From assembly GCA_965112735.1 (NCBI GenBank), contig OZ218965.1:806001-870000 (forward strand): a stretch of 64,000 bases of DNA, written 5' to 3'. The notes beneath the pieces are model-generated. The model searched no databases. It was not told the origin of the DNA and was given only the letters and a program-made list of their open reading frames with translations. Each line of letters begins with the position of its first letter. The first letter of the stretch is position 1. A program made the translations under genes and the position numbers. This DNA comes from Phaeosaccion multiseriatum. Its lineage: Eukaryota; Ochrophyta, other classes. Shown in pieces: positions 1-16,225 of the stretch.

Positions 1-13
1 TATATCTGAATAC

Positions 14-4928
<4,915 letters not shown>

Positions 4929-5239
4929 CTGGCTCCAGCCTCCCTCCCTCCTTCCCGCTGGCCACCACGCCCCTTCCTCTCCTCCACCTATCAATACCGC
5001 ACTTTTGACTTTTTGAAGCGCGATTGGGCCTGTGAGGCCAAAGCACCAACACACAAAGATCCTTTGCGGCCATTTTTTTTTTTTTCGGTATCTTTTCCCC
5101 CGTCTCTTCTTTCTCCCCTCTTCCTTCCTCTCCTATGATCCCTGTGCTCTTATTCCATCTGAGCAAGATGTAATATTGCTCTTCCTTCTGCCCTTCAGCG
5201 TGGAACCATCTGTGGCATTCTGCAGGGTGATTGCAAGCA
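4929..5239. promoter_or_regulatory. shared intergenic region between RTEL1 and ctpA
   Basis: 311 bp between two divergent start codons, so it should hold both promoters. A T11 tract at 5077-5087 and pyrimidine-rich DNA up to about 5130 are visible. I recognise no specific factor site. Confidence 0.5.
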
Positions 5240-5973
5240 ATGCTGTTCTTCCTTCCAGCCTTGGCAACATGGACCAACGTTGCAGCCTCTGCGGCGTTCT
5301 TCGCTGCTTTGGCGACACCCTTCGGAGGAGGTGTTTGGGGTGGCGGCAAGGGAGGAGCGGCTGAACTTCCCCAGCAGTTGCCTCTGCAGCAGCCTCAGCA
5401 CCCAGCAACAGCAGCTTCTCCCCTGGGGGAGCTTATGCAGGAGGTTCGTTAAAAAGTCCATTGAAGCTATGGTTTGTGCTTCCTCTTCCGCAGACGACCA
5501 ACTGACAAGGCTCTACTCATACACAGGTGCGAAAGTCGTATATTGTCGAGCTGTCGGAGGAGCAGCTGCAGGACCTAGAGGAGGCCGGAGCCAAGGGTGT
5601 GCTGGGCAGGCTGGGAGACCCCTTCTCCTCGCTCATCCCCGACAGAAGCCTCGCAGCAGCCACCTCAACCGCCATATCCGCAGCCGCGGGGGAACAGCCC
5701 GGAACAGCAGGTGCGAAGCTCCTTTAGAACCCTTTCTATTTCTCTTTCGTGCGGCTTTATCGCCACAGCTGTCTCATATGCTACGCATCCTGCTTCTTTC
5801 TGACGTATGCATAAACCCTGTAGCTCTGGTTTCCCCCTCCTGAGCTTCTTTCTGACGAATGCATACACCCTGTAGCTCTGGGCTTCCTCCTCCTGAGTCG
5901 TGAGGGCAAGAACTGCAGACCCACCCACCCAAAGCCTTGAAAGACAGACAGTTGCCACCAAGGTAGTTTCTGT

Positions 5974-6021
<48 letters not shown>

Positions 6022-6770
6022 CTACACACACACAGCTACACACACACACGCATCAGGGGTAGAACATACACAAGGGCAGAGAGTATGCAGACTGAAACGC
6101 AAACACACTTCCCTTCCCCTCTCTGTAGCAGGCTCGGGAAGCCCCTTGTGCCCGGCCAACAAGCTCGGCCTGGCTGTGGTGAAGGACAGCGCCGTCTCCC
6201 CTCCCGTGCTCACCGTTACATCGGTGCTAGAGTACGGGCCGGCTTGGGAGGCGGGTGTCAGGGTCGGAGATCGGTGAGTGAAGAGAGGGGGAGATTTGGT
6301 GGGTGGGGAGGGCGGGTGGAAGAAAGAGACCGCACCGACCAGGTGGGACCGGCCTCAGAGTCGGGGATGAATGGGTGAGGAGGATGAAGGATGAAAGGAA
6401 GAGAAAAGACCGCGCGCCTATCGGTGTGACGCACCTGTCCTACAGTCTCCCAAGTTGCACACTTTGCGCCTATAAGGCTAGAGCGTCTCTCCGTCACCCC
6501 CTCCCACCCCCTTCGCCTTAAACGCTCTTCCACCCACCCTTGCCTTCCTCCACCTGTTCTGCTCCTCTCCCCTCTTGGGGGGAGGGGCAACAAACAACCA
6601 AACAACCCACACACGCATCGCTTGGAACGTCGCCAACCATGTCTTGCCTGCCCGCCCTCCCCCCCCCTCCTCACACAGCATCAGCGAGATCGGCGACTTA
6701 CGTGTGGATGGCTCTGACGTGCGTCTTTCTGACCTCGCACAAGCAGCGGCGGGGTGCGGTACCACCACCC

Positions 6771-6802
<32 letters not shown>

Positions 6803-9800
6803 GCGGGGGTTCCGGATAGAGATGGCACTCAAGTCGCCCTCACCTTCTCAAGAGAAGGCGTGCCCGGGGGTGCCCGGCGGGTGGTGGTAAGCCCGATTGC
6901 TGAGGAGGACCTTTCGTTCCGGTCTGTTGGACTGGCGGCAAGGCTCTCCGTGCCGGTGCCTTCTCAGCGGCAGCAGCAGCAGCAGCGGGGGGGGGGGGGA
7001 GGCGACAAAGTCGTTACCATTGATGCGTTTGGTGTCTCTGGTAGTGGCAGTGTTGGAGGGGGTGGAGGTGAAGCGAAGAGCAACAACAACGACAACGTCA
7101 AGAGCATTCCCTTCTCGTACATCAAGCTCAATGATTTCCGCCCCACGAGCGCTGGAGAGATGACCTTGGCCCTCTCCCAGCTCGTTGACATGGCTCAGCA
7201 GCGGCAGCAGCAGATTGAGGGAGAGCAGCAGCAGGGGCAGCAGGAGCAGCAGGGGCAGCAGGAGCAGCAGTTGGTGATACAGGAGGAGCAGCAGCAGAAG
7301 CGAGAGGAGCTCCTGGTACTGGACTTGCGCGACAACCCCGGGGGGCTGCTGGACCAAGTCACGGATGTGGCCTCTCTGCTGCTGCCCGAGGGGGCAGGGG
7401 TGGTCACCATTTGTGACCGCTCCACGGCCGGTGCTGGTGCTGGTGCTGATGCTGTATCACCAACTGGTGCTGCTGCTGATGGAGAGGGGGGAGGAGCCGC
7501 CGGAGCAGCGCGCTCAGCATGCGACCAGTCGCCTTTCAAGGTGGGGTGGGATGGTTGAGGTGGGGTGAAGAGGGGTAGGGTGAAGAGGGGTAGGGTGAAG
7601 AGGGGGGGGGGAGGGGTGGGGTGGGGTTGGGAAGAGACAAGAGATGGAGGTCGTGTTTCGTTGGAGAGCATGGAAGTTGCCACAGAGAGAGAGAGGGAGA
7701 GGGGAGAGAGGGGAGAGAGGGAGATAGAAGGGGAGATAGAGAGGGAGATAGAGAGGGAGATACGAGCGGCGGTCGTGTGGATTCTTCCTTGGACACAGAA
7801 TAGAGAGTGGGTGGCACGGCACTCAATCTTTTTGTAGGGTTAGTGGAATGAGCATCTGCATGCGCTTGTCCTCCTACCCCCTCCGGTCAGTCCTTGGTCC
7901 TCTCACCCATCAGTGCGTCACAGTCCTCTCACCCACCAGTCCGTCACAGTTCTCTCTCCCATCAGCCCCCCACCTGCTCTCCCTCCTCTCCCTCTGCGTC
8001 CCCCACCTACGTCCTTCGTCTCCCTCTTCACCCTCTCTCTGTCCCTGCCCCCCCCCCTCCCCTCCCACCATCCACCTTACGTCTTTTGCCCAACTCGCAA
8101 CATATTCCAACGCGTACAGTACTATGCCGAGGGCGGGCGGCTATTAGACGAGAGTTGGCGCGTCGTCGTGTTGGTCAACGATGACACCAAGAGCGCCGCA
8201 GAGCTACTTGCGGCGGCAATACAGGTACTAACCTCACCTTACCTTACCTACCTTATCTTACCTTTTCTTACCTTATCTTGCCTTATCTTATCTTACCCTC
8301 TTCCCCCCCCCCCTTCGGCAGGACAATGACGCTGGCCTGGTGATGGGCTCCCCGACCTTCGGAAAGGGAACGGCACAAGAGGTAAGCTTATGTTTGTGTT
8401 GCCAAGTTACGTAAGCTTATGTTTGTGTTGCCAAGTTACGTAAGCTTAGGTTTGTGTTGCAAAGTTACGTAAGCTTCGGTTTGTTTTGCCAAGTTAAACC
8501 CCCCACAGAGTAGGGCGGTGCGTCCGTGCTGCGTGCATGCGCAGAACATACAGCAAGCATTCACAAAACGTACACTTCTGCACACGCCCCTCCCTCCCTC
8601 CCCCCCTTCTTTCCTTCCTTCCTCCCTCCCTCCCTTCCTCCCTTCCTCCCTCCCTCCATCCCTCCCTTCCTCCCTCCCTCCCTCCCTCCCTCCCTCCCTC
8701 CCTCCCTCCCTCCCTCCCTCCCTCCCTCCCTCCCTCCCTCCCTCCCTCCCTCCCTCCCTCCCTCCCTCCCTCCCTCCCTCCCTCCCTCCCTTATCTTTCC
8801 CTCCCTCCCTCCTTCCTCCCTCCCTCCCTCCCTCCCTCCGTTCCTCCCTCCCTCCCTCCCTCTCTCCTTAGATAAGACGCTTTTCTCCGCGCTCTCTCTT
8901 CCGCCTCACCACAGCTCGCTACCTGTCCCCCAGCGGGCGAAGTATCCAGAAGGAGGCCGACGGTCGCCAGTCTGTAGCTATCGGGTCCCCCCACGTATAC
9001 CCAACACGTGGAGGTCGCCTCGTGGCCGGGGGGAGGGGGGTGGAGCCCGACGTAAGACTGGGGGAGGAGGAGGAGAGGAAAGGTGGGACGCAGGGGCGGG
9101 GGCAGGAGGAGGAGGAGGACGGGGGGATGTCAGTGCTCGAGCAAGTCTTCATACGCGACGGGGCGTTCTTTGACTTTGCCGGGGTGTGGCAGGAGGAGCA
9201 TCCTTACCTGCAGCAGTTGGTGATACAGGAGCAGAAACCCATCGACGTGGATCCCCAGCAGCAGGAGTTGGTGATACAAGAACAGCAACAGCAGCAGCGG
9301 CAGTGGGAGAGGCGGTTCAAGCAAGCCCTCTCCGACGACGACGTTTGGGCGTCCTTCGAGCGCTTCATTCGAGAAGGCGGCGGCAGCGGCAGCCGCAGCA
9401 GCAGCAGCAGCAGCAGCGGCGGCGGCTCTTACAGCTGGCCTTCTCGTGGTAGAAGCGCTATTCGAATAGCCAAGGACGAGGACCGTCTGCGCCGCCTGAG
9501 CAGCGAGCTTAACAGAGAAGGTCTTCACTCCACCGCCGCGGCCATAGATCAGGCTCAAACTGCTTATCGAGAGGACCTCTTGCGGCAGCTCGGGAGCCGA
9601 GAGCAGCGCCCAAGACTACTGAGGAGGGTCAAGGCTGCCGTGAGAGCGAGGTATTTGTCCGGCGCGGATGCAGCGCTGGCAGCGACGGCGGAGGATCAAC
9701 TTCTGAGCCGTGCCGTGCTCTTCGCCAGCCAGCCCTCGCCTGAGGAGCCTTTGTCCTCGCCTAACCCCCATGTGACTTCTCGAGATAATACTCGAGATAG

Positions 9801-10626
9801 TCGAGATCGAGAAAGTCGAGATCGAGATGAAGGCCCCGTTGGAGGAGGCGTGGATGAGTATCGACGTCTTCTGAGGCGCGGTGTGGCGGTTGGGAGTGCA
9901 ACCGTGGCGCCGTCACCACTATCGGTAACGAGCAGAGTGGCAGGAGGAGGAGCAGGGGTGGAGGCACTACCAGTCGCGGAAGCAGAAGCAGGAGTAGGAG
10001 CAGGAGCAGGAGCAGGAGCAGGAACAGCAGCAGGAGCAGAAGCACCAACAGCGGCAGAAGCAGGAGCAGCAGCAGGAGGAGAAGGAGGAGCAGAAGCAGG
10101 AGCAGGACGGGAAGCAGGAGCAGGAGCAGAAGCAGGAGCAGGATCAGGAGCAGAAGCACCAACAGCGATAGAAGGAGGAGGAGGAGAAGGAGGAGAAGTA
10201 GAATCAGGAGGAGAAGCAGGAACAGGGGCAGAAGTAGAAGAAGGAACAGGCGCTGAAGCAGGAGCAGGGACACCAACAGCGGTAGAAGCAGGAGGAGAAG
10301 GACGAGGAGAAGCAGAAGCGGCAGGAGAAGCACGAGCAGGAACAGGGGCAGAGCAAGGAGCAGGGACAGGATCGCCATCAGGAGGAGAAGCAGAAGGTGT
10401 AGCAGCGGCACCAGCAGCAGGAGAAGCAGCAGCAGCAGGAGGAGGAGGAGGAGAAGCAGCAGCAGCAGGAAGAGGAGGAGGAGAAGCAGCAGCAGCAGCA
10501 GCGGCGCCTTCTCAACAGAGTGGGCAGGTTCCTGTGCCTGTGGTGCAGGGGTTTGATCCGACGGCGGAGTGCCTGCCGCTGCAGACGTGCAATACCGAGG
10601 AGTACGTGTACGTGCAGATGCTTTAA
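5240..10626 (+). CDS. ctpA: CtpA-like carboxyl-terminal processing protease (peptidase S41)
   Basis: Serine endopeptidase with a Ser/Lys dyad. Plastid members mature the photosystem II D1 protein in the thylakoid lumen. Exons: 5240-5443, 5527-5710, 6129-6273, 6679-7540, 8120-8224, 8322-8381, 8872-10626, all in phase, giving about 1104 residues. A hydrophobic N-terminus (MLFFLPALATW...NVAASAAFF) resembles a signal plus transit region. Next come the Tsp N-domain (VRKSYIVELSEEQL), a PDZ domain (about 130-195), the S41 core LVLDLRDNPGGLLDQV, and the catalytic block. Ser490 in DTKSAAE and Lys515 in FGKGTAQE are 25 residues apart, exactly the family spacing. TTARYLSPSGRSIQ closes the core. Two additions are unusual: Gln/Ser/Gly-rich inserts between PDZ and core, and a 250-300 residue Ala/Gly/Glu tail. 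Family members are usually 400-500 residues. The exon 3 acceptor could be 6132 instead. Confidence 0.92.
8382..8496 (+). repeat. 29-bp tandem repeat of a 5' splice site, four copies
   Basis: Starts exactly at the donor of ctpA exon 6. Units begin at 8382, 8411, 8440 and 8469; the last two are slightly diverged. Each opens with GTAAGCTT, so the intron carries four consecutive good donors. Confidence 0.85.
8587..8870 (+). repeat. (CCCT)n tract before the ctpA exon 7 acceptor
   Basis: Almost pure CCCT/CCTT tetranucleotide ending in TCTCTCCTTAG, the acceptor of exon 7. On the sense strand it forms a roughly 280-nt polypyrimidine tract. Confidence 0.9.
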
Positions 10627-11651
10627 TGTGACGGAAGGCTTCCTTAGCTTACTGTGACGGTTTCACTAGCGTACTGAGACGGCTTCATCAGCTGTACACA
10701 GAGTGTGGTTGTGAGGAGGCGCTGTGGCGTCTTCGCACAGCTTCCTCTGTGTGCTTGCAGTGAGGATGAGAGAGAGAGAGAGAGTGAGCGAGAGATCATA
10801 TAAATACATAGTGTATAAATATAGTTTTGTTGCAAAGAGAGCGAGAGATGCTGACACATAGAGAGCGAGGAATGCTGTCAGGTGCTGTGAGGGTTCAAGG
10901 CGGAGGGACGAAGAGAGGGGAGGAGAGAAGGAGAATACATGTACCCAGCACTGTCATTCTCTCGCCGCTGATCTCATTCCACTTGGCCCGCTGCTGGCTT
11001 TGGCCTGGCTCGGCTCCGTCGCACCGTCGCAGGAGTACAGCTGCTGTATCACCAACTGCTCTGCTAGGCTGCTGCGGCCGCTGCTTCTTCCTAAGATTAC
11101 ACAAGGCTTCGTATTTCGCTCATGATGGCGTGCCTTGGTGATATTGGAGCTGTTTTCTCTCCACGCCGGTCGTGCTTGACTGACTGCACTGGAGTGGAGG
11201 GGGGTGTAGAGTGTCGACCTCTTGCACTTCAAGGTTTATAAGTTTCTGGAAAGTTAGCTACATTACACCCTCAAAACTCCTACGTTTACTTTTAACTACC
11301 TCACTGCCCCTCCTGACCTCCTGCTGACGCGTTGGCTATCGCTACTCACAATTGGCTATCGCTACTCACAATGTCCAAGTGAGCGTGGGGGCAAGTGGAG
11401 AAGAGTGTTTGACTCCCCCTCCCGGGGCCCTCTCCGGGGGTCAAAGTTGGCCTGCTTAGTTGTACCGGCCAAAACTGGCGGTGGAGGCACCAATACTCCA
11501 ACAGCTTCTTGACACCACACATGATCCTCCCCCCGACATCATGCAAATGTTTTGATCCTCCCTCACTCCAGCAGGCCCAAACCCACGCAGTCGGCCAGTG
11601 GTAACACCACCCAGCAGCTCAGGAGATCAGCGGCACGACAAAACTTGCTCC
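10627..11651. other. convergent intergenic region ctpA / SDR-A
   Basis: No gene supported. It holds a (GA)n stretch near 10767-10800 and one copy of the dispersed word GTATCACCAACT at 11046-11057. Both flanking genes end here, so it should contain two polyadenylation regions. Confidence 0.5.
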
Positions 11652-12563
11652 TTAAGATTTGAGGAGGCCTAATCCGCCGTCGACGTTGATGCTCTGTCCG
11701 GTGATGAAGCGCCCTGCACCCTTCGGACGGCTCAAGAAGGCCACAACCTCGCCAATCTCGTGCGGTTCGACAACGGAGTCTCTGTACGCCACTGCCTTTG
11801 AAGCTAAGTTCAAGATGTCTTCCCCCTTCCCCCCCGGCTTCTTCTGTTCGGCAATTCGATCCCACGCTTCGGTCCGGGTGAAACCTGGGATGATGACATT
11901 GCAATTGACTCCGATCGGGCCCGCCGCTTTGGCAAACAGACGCATCGTATGTTCCATCAAGCACTTACCCGAACCAGGCATGGAGTAGCCAAGATTCGGG
12001 GGGTGAAGCAAGTTACACCCAGGGGAAGAGATGCCAATGAGACATCCTTGAAAGGTTGCTGCATCGTATGTTCGCATCCGCGCCAAGCTGCGTTCGCACA
12101 AGTCTATGTAGGCGTCTCCGTAGAGCTGCTGATAGTACCGCATGGTGTCGGTCTGAAGCTTACCGTCTTTCAGGAGACTGCCATCGCCAAACTTTTGTGG
12201 CGCTTTCCCTCCTTCATCTGTATCGCCACTCGTGATACCGACGTAGAGCCCGGCGTTGTGCACCGTCACAGTCAACTCAGACTCGCAACAGTCCTCATCG
12301 ACACACTTGAAAATTGCATCCCGCGTGGCTTCCAAGGTCAAGTCTCCAGTCACCAAGTGGATCTTTGTGGCGGCGTCCTTTTTCTCCGCCATGGCTTGTA
12401 CAAAAGCCTTTGCCGCCTCATGATTGCTATTGTACGAAGCTATGATGTGATCATAGTCTCCCGTCTCGATCAAGCTCTCCACAATGCCACGTCCAATGCC
12501 ACGCGTTCCGCCCGTCACAATTGCAAGACGAGGACGAGGGGAACTACTCATTTTCCCTGCCAT
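11652..12563 (-). CDS. short-chain dehydrogenase/reductase, copy A
   Basis: Single-exon NAD(P)-dependent oxidoreductase of 303 residues. The Rossmann motif VTGGTRGIGRG is near residue 20, the structural motif is VHNAGLY, and the C-terminus FITGQSINVDGGLGLLKS is typical of SDRs. The likely catalytic pair is in GYSMPGSGKCLMEH, where Tyr and Lys are separated by six residues (Y-X6-K). That spacing is known from FabI/InhA enoyl reductases, whereas classical SDRs have Y-X3-K. Unlike copies B and C further right, it has no hydrophobic N-terminus and is probably cytosolic. Met 12563 (MAGKMSSSPRPR) is used; Met 12551 is the alternative. It is head-to-head with X1. The substrate cannot be deduced. Confidence 0.9.
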   Translation of the reverse strand: MAGKMSSSPRPRLAIVTGGTRGIGRGIVESLIETGDYDHIIASYNSNHEAAKAFVQAMAEKKDAATKIHLVTGDLTLEATRDAIFKCVDEDCCESELTVTVHNAGLYVGITSGDTDEGGKAPQKFGDGSLLKDGKLQTDTMRYYQQLYGDAYIDLCERSLARMRTYDAATFQGCLIGISSPGCNLLHPPNLGYSMPGSGKCLMEHTMRLFAKAAGPIGVNCNVIIPGFTRTEAWDRIAEQKKPGGKGEDILNLASKAVAYRDSVVEPHEIGEVVAFLSRPKGAGRFITGQSINVDGGLGLLKS

Positions 12564-12871
12564 TTTCCTTTGAAGTGATTTTTTTTTGTTTTGTTTGGGA
12601 GTTGGTGATACACCTATGAACTCTCCGCCCCCCCCGCATTTTTTTTCTCTCTTCCCCCTCCCTTTACCCTGATTACCTTTGATCATGATCCCGGGTCAGT
12701 GCTACTTTGGGTAGGAGGTCGACGACCAGCAGCGGCTAATCGTGTGTATCAAGGGAAATATAGCTATGCCTGGCCGTTTTGATTTCTCATGCGTGTCCAT
12801 GCCTAGCCTATTCCCCGCCCCGGCCACTCCTCCATCTCTTTGAAGACTATCCAGTCACCGTCGAAGGAGCA
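12564..12871. promoter_or_regulatory. shared intergenic region SDR-A / X1
   Basis: 308 bp between divergent starts. A copy of AGTTGGTGATAC is at 12600-12611. From about 12640 the DNA is duplicated near 17530, upstream of X2, including the block around GGTCAGTGCTACTTTGGGTA. Confidence 0.5.
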
Positions 12872-13862
12872 ATGTCAGCCCCATCGAACGCCGAAGTGAT
12901 GTGCGAGGCGAGGCCCGAGATTACGGTGGCAGTCCCGGTCTACGAGGACGCGATGAGTACCTTGCCCTGCTGCCTGTCGTCGAATGCCGAAGGGATCATC
13001 GTGGGTGTGGCGATGCCCGAGGTGATGGTGGCAGTCCCGGTCTACGAGGATACGATGACTGTGGTACCCCGACCCAGCAGCTACGTGACACAAAGAGATG
13101 ATACTGCACAACAACAAGCACTGCCACCTCAACGACGACGACATGCTCGCGAGAAGCCTGCAGAGGGGCCACAAACCATCGCAGGCGCGGGCGTATTTAC
13201 GCTGATCTTGAGTTTTCTGATGATTGGGGCAATGAAGGCAAACTACATCAGCATCAAGGCGTCGTCCCCCACTTCGTTTGAAGACTCTTCGAGATCCACG
13301 AGTATTATAAGCTTTTCCCTGGACGAGCTTGAATGCACACGAAGTGGGCCAAAGCCGCGTTCAGGATACTGCGCCGGAAAGGCCCTTTTGGGAACCTCCA
13401 TGTGCCTCGGCTTCATCGCCTCTTTCTGTTTGATGGCTGCCGGCTCTGTTCATACCAAGATGCTGGGCTTGATAGGTGAGGCATCGTGGTGGCCAAGCAA
13501 AGCCCCCCCAGCCACAGGCCAAGCTTGTCTTTGTTCGCCTCGCTCTCACCTCCGGATTTGCCTCTTGTTCCCTCCCTCCCTTCCTCCCTCTCTACTCTGA
13601 AGGTTCTGCGATCGGCACTCTCAGCTGGATCTTCCTCCTCATTACCCCCATCATCGTCGAGTCGGCAGCCAAGGCTGAGTTTGACGGTGATGCGACGATC
13701 GAAAAGGAGCCCGATCCTGGCTACTTCATCAACGTCATATGCCTCGGGTTCTTGGTTTGTACCCTCCCTGTCGCCATTTACCACTCTCTCATGTACGAGA
13801 GCTCGAGCCAGGACGCACCACCGGTAGTGCGTACACCGGTTGTGGCTGGGGCTGCTGTATGA
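12872..13862 (+). CDS. unrecognised four-pass membrane protein X1
   Basis: Two exons, 12872-13475 and 13603-13862, joined in phase 1, give about 287 residues. The N-terminal 110 residues are soluble and carry the repeated phrase VAVPVYED twice, then a Gln/Arg-rich stretch. Four hydrophobic segments follow: around GVFTLILSFLMIGAM, ALLGTSMCLGFIASFCLM, GTLSWIFLLITPIIV and YFINVICLGFLVCTL. A Cys-containing loop (ELECTRSGPKPRSGYCAGK) lies between the first two. I know no family for it. The start MSAPSNAEVMCEARPE is conserved in the X2 copy, which supports the choice. Its 3' flank is part of a segmental duplication. Confidence 0.75.
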
Positions 13863-14825
13863 GTCTTGCTTGGACAAGTGCAAGGCGGAGAGAGACTGAG
13901 AATAACACAGGAGGGAGAGAGACAGAGAGGGAGAGCAAGAGAGAGAGTGACGGAGAGCTGCTCATGGCTGTGTTATAACTGGCTGGTGCCAGCATCCGGA
14001 GATCGGGCGTAACTGTATGTATACGTGCATATGTTGCAGGACACGGCTGGGGGAGGGGGGCGACGGCGGTTGCTTTTGCTTCGGGGGACTGGCTGGCTGG
14101 TTCAGACTTTGGGCCGCTCTCGTCCCCCTCGCTCTGCCCTTTTATGGCCTTTTGTTGCCATGCAACGTGAAGTCTTTTGCACCATCGGCTGTACGCACAG
14201 TAGAGCGCAGAGGAGGGATGTGGGACCCCTTCCAACCTCCAATACAGCAGAGGGCAGAGAAGGAGGGGTGTGGGAGCCCTTCCATCCTCCCCGGCTGGCT
14301 GGTGGCTGGCGGCCGTGCGTGTGCTGGCTGTGTACTTGATGAAGTTGTCGTCTCTCCGTGGCTAGATGTCGATGATGCGATGGAGAGGTGGACAGATAGG
14401 TTCAGTGTGCGTATGTGCCAGTCAGCAGCCGTACCAGACTGGCAAGGACTGAGGCAATACAATGCTGCAGCGGTCAATTGACAGCGTGCAGCAATGGGGA
14501 GCTTGCTTGGGGCTCGTGAGACGCCAGGCAGTGGCCGGCCGTGGCGAGTGGCAAACAGAGAGCAAGCACTGGAGCAGCCAGGAGAGGGAAGGAAGGGCGA
14601 CACTCGAGAGTGCAACCTTACCTCGAGTCCATAGTGGCTGTGGCTTGCGATAGAGGCAGGTGGATGCTGCATGTCCTATTCTGGGCTGTTAATCTTTTTG
14701 TGAGCACTAGTTGTGCTCCTAGTCCCCGAGGGGGGAAGATGAGCGTGGCATGGTCTGCTGCAACTTGCATGCAAGTGCAGGCCATGTCATCACAGTGTGA
14801 TCGCAGAAGGCGCGTCCACAGAGCA

Positions 14826-15387
14826 TGAGTCAGGACAGTGGTGTCAGGACAGGGGTGTCAGGACAGGGGTGTCAGGACAGGGGTGTCAGGGCAGGGGTGT
14901 TAGGACAGAGGTGTCAGGACAGAGGTGTAGAACAGGGGGTATCAGGACAGAGGTGTCAGGACAGAGGGTGTCAGGACAGGGGTGTCAGGACAGGGGTGTC
15001 AGGACAGAGTTTCAGGACAGGGGTGTCAGGACAGGGGTGTCAGGAGAGGGGGGGTCAAGACAGAGAGTGTCAGGACAGGGGTGTGGGACAGGGTGTCAGG
15101 ACAGGGTGTCAGGACAGGGGTGTCAGGAGAGAGGGTGTCAGGACAGGGGTGTCAGGACAGGGGTATGTAGGACAGGGTGGCAGGACAGGGTGTCAGGACA
15201 GGGGTGTCAGGACAGGGGTGTCAGGACAGGGGTTGTCAGGACAGGGGTGTCAGGACAGGGGTGTCAGGACAGAGAGTGTCAGGACAGTGGTGTCAGGACA
15301 GGGGTGTCAGGACAGGGGGTGTCAGGACAGGGGTGTCAGGATAGGGGGTGACAGGACAGAGAGTATCAGGACAGAGGTGTCACGACA
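14826..15387 (+). repeat. 14-bp minisatellite, array 1
   Basis: About 40 imperfect copies of a roughly 14-bp unit (GGTGTCAGGACAGG). Unit length is not a multiple of three, so all frames stay open by chance; it is not coding. The 3' border, TCACGACATACGGGCTAGGG, also ends array 2. Confidence 0.9.
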
Positions 15388-15535
15388 TACGGGCTAGGGG
15401 GCGGGTTAGAAGTGATGAGAATGAGAGCGCGTGAGTGAGTGAGTCAGTGACCTGAGGGAGGGAGTGAGTGAGTGAGTGAGTGACTTGAGTAAGTGAATGA
15501 GTGAGTGTTTAATGAGGATCTGAGGGAGTGATTTT

Positions 15536-15890
15536 TTTTTTATCGTCCTGCTCTCCAGCCTTCGCCAAGGCCTCCTTCTTCTCAGCGTTGCGGGGGGTGG
15601 GGAAGCCTTCGCCGCCTCCGTCGTTGAAGTCGTAGTTGTGGGAGCACTCAGCCACGTCAAGCTCGCGCTCGGCAAAGCCCAACACACACAGACCGTTCCT
15701 GGAGAGGGTTTCCTGGTGTTTCTCAATACGCACGGGCCTTGCGCTCGGCAGTCATGGGCACACCCTCGTCGTTAAGCATGACCGAGTCGCAGGGGTCGAT
15801 GATAGGCTCGGGGGCACCCTTCATCAGAACGACAAGGTCACCGTTGGGGTTTTCCTCCTGCGTCACCACGTGAGGAGAGAAGAGGACTAA
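15536..15890 (-). pseudogene. P-type ATPase (Na+/K+-ATPase-like, type II) N-domain fragment
   Basis: The minus strand reads LFSPHVVTQEENPNGDLVVL, then MKGAPEPIIDPCDSVMLNDE, then after a shift of frame NGLCVLGFAERELDVAEC. MKGAPE and the following R/D-I-x-x-C block are the nucleotide-binding domain signature of type II P-type ATPases. VLGFAE corresponds to their VLGFC block. The reading frame breaks near 15727 (stop after KARAY, continuation one base over). No phosphorylation motif (DKTGT), no transmembrane exons and no neighbouring exons were found, so this is an isolated, broken piece rather than a gene. Confidence 0.75.
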
Positions 15891-15940
15891 ACATTGACTT
15901 AATAGGAATCACCAAAGAAATTGGAAAGTGTGATTGTGTT

Positions 15941-16225
15941 CGGCCCTGGAAGAGGTTATCAGATTACTGATTACGGCCGGCGCAGCCGGCCTGATTACTG
16001 ATTACTGCCGGCGCCAGCCGGCCTGATTACTGATTATGGCGCCAGCCGGGCCTGATTACTGATTATGGCCGGCGCCAGCCGGGTCTGATTACTGATTATG
16101 ACCGGCGCCAGCCGGCCTGATTACTGATTATGACGGGCGCTAGCCGGCCTGATTGCTGATTATTGGCGCCAGCCGGCCTGAATACTGATTATGGTCGGCG
16201 AATACTGTAACCTCTTCCAGGGCCG
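15941..16225. mobile_element. MITE-like element with 18-bp terminal inverted repeats
   Basis: Left end CGGCCCTGGAAGAGGTTA (15941-15958) is the perfect reverse complement of the right end (16208-16225). The flanks are ATTGTGTT (15933-15940) and ATTGTGTG (16226-16233), an 8-bp target-site duplication with one mismatch. The interior is eight 29-33 bp tandem units built on CTGATTACTGATTATGG and the palindrome GCCGGCGCCAGCCGGC. There is no coding capacity. An 8-bp duplication would fit a hAT-type origin, but that is inference. Confidence 0.8.

Noticed and set aside
8526-9173. [10 protein letters not shown] open frames before the last ctpA exon
   Set aside because: CCCT repeat forming the polypyrimidine tract; the S41 frame resumes only after the acceptor at 8871.
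14826-15387. Direct-repeat array as a CRISPR
   Set aside because: Units are contiguous with no unique spacers, and the genome is eukaryotic.
14797-15397. Long open frames reading [12 protein letters not shown] repeats on the plus strand (also 20534-21428)
   Set aside because: Product of a 14-bp minisatellite open in all three frames; no protein character and an intron location for the second array.
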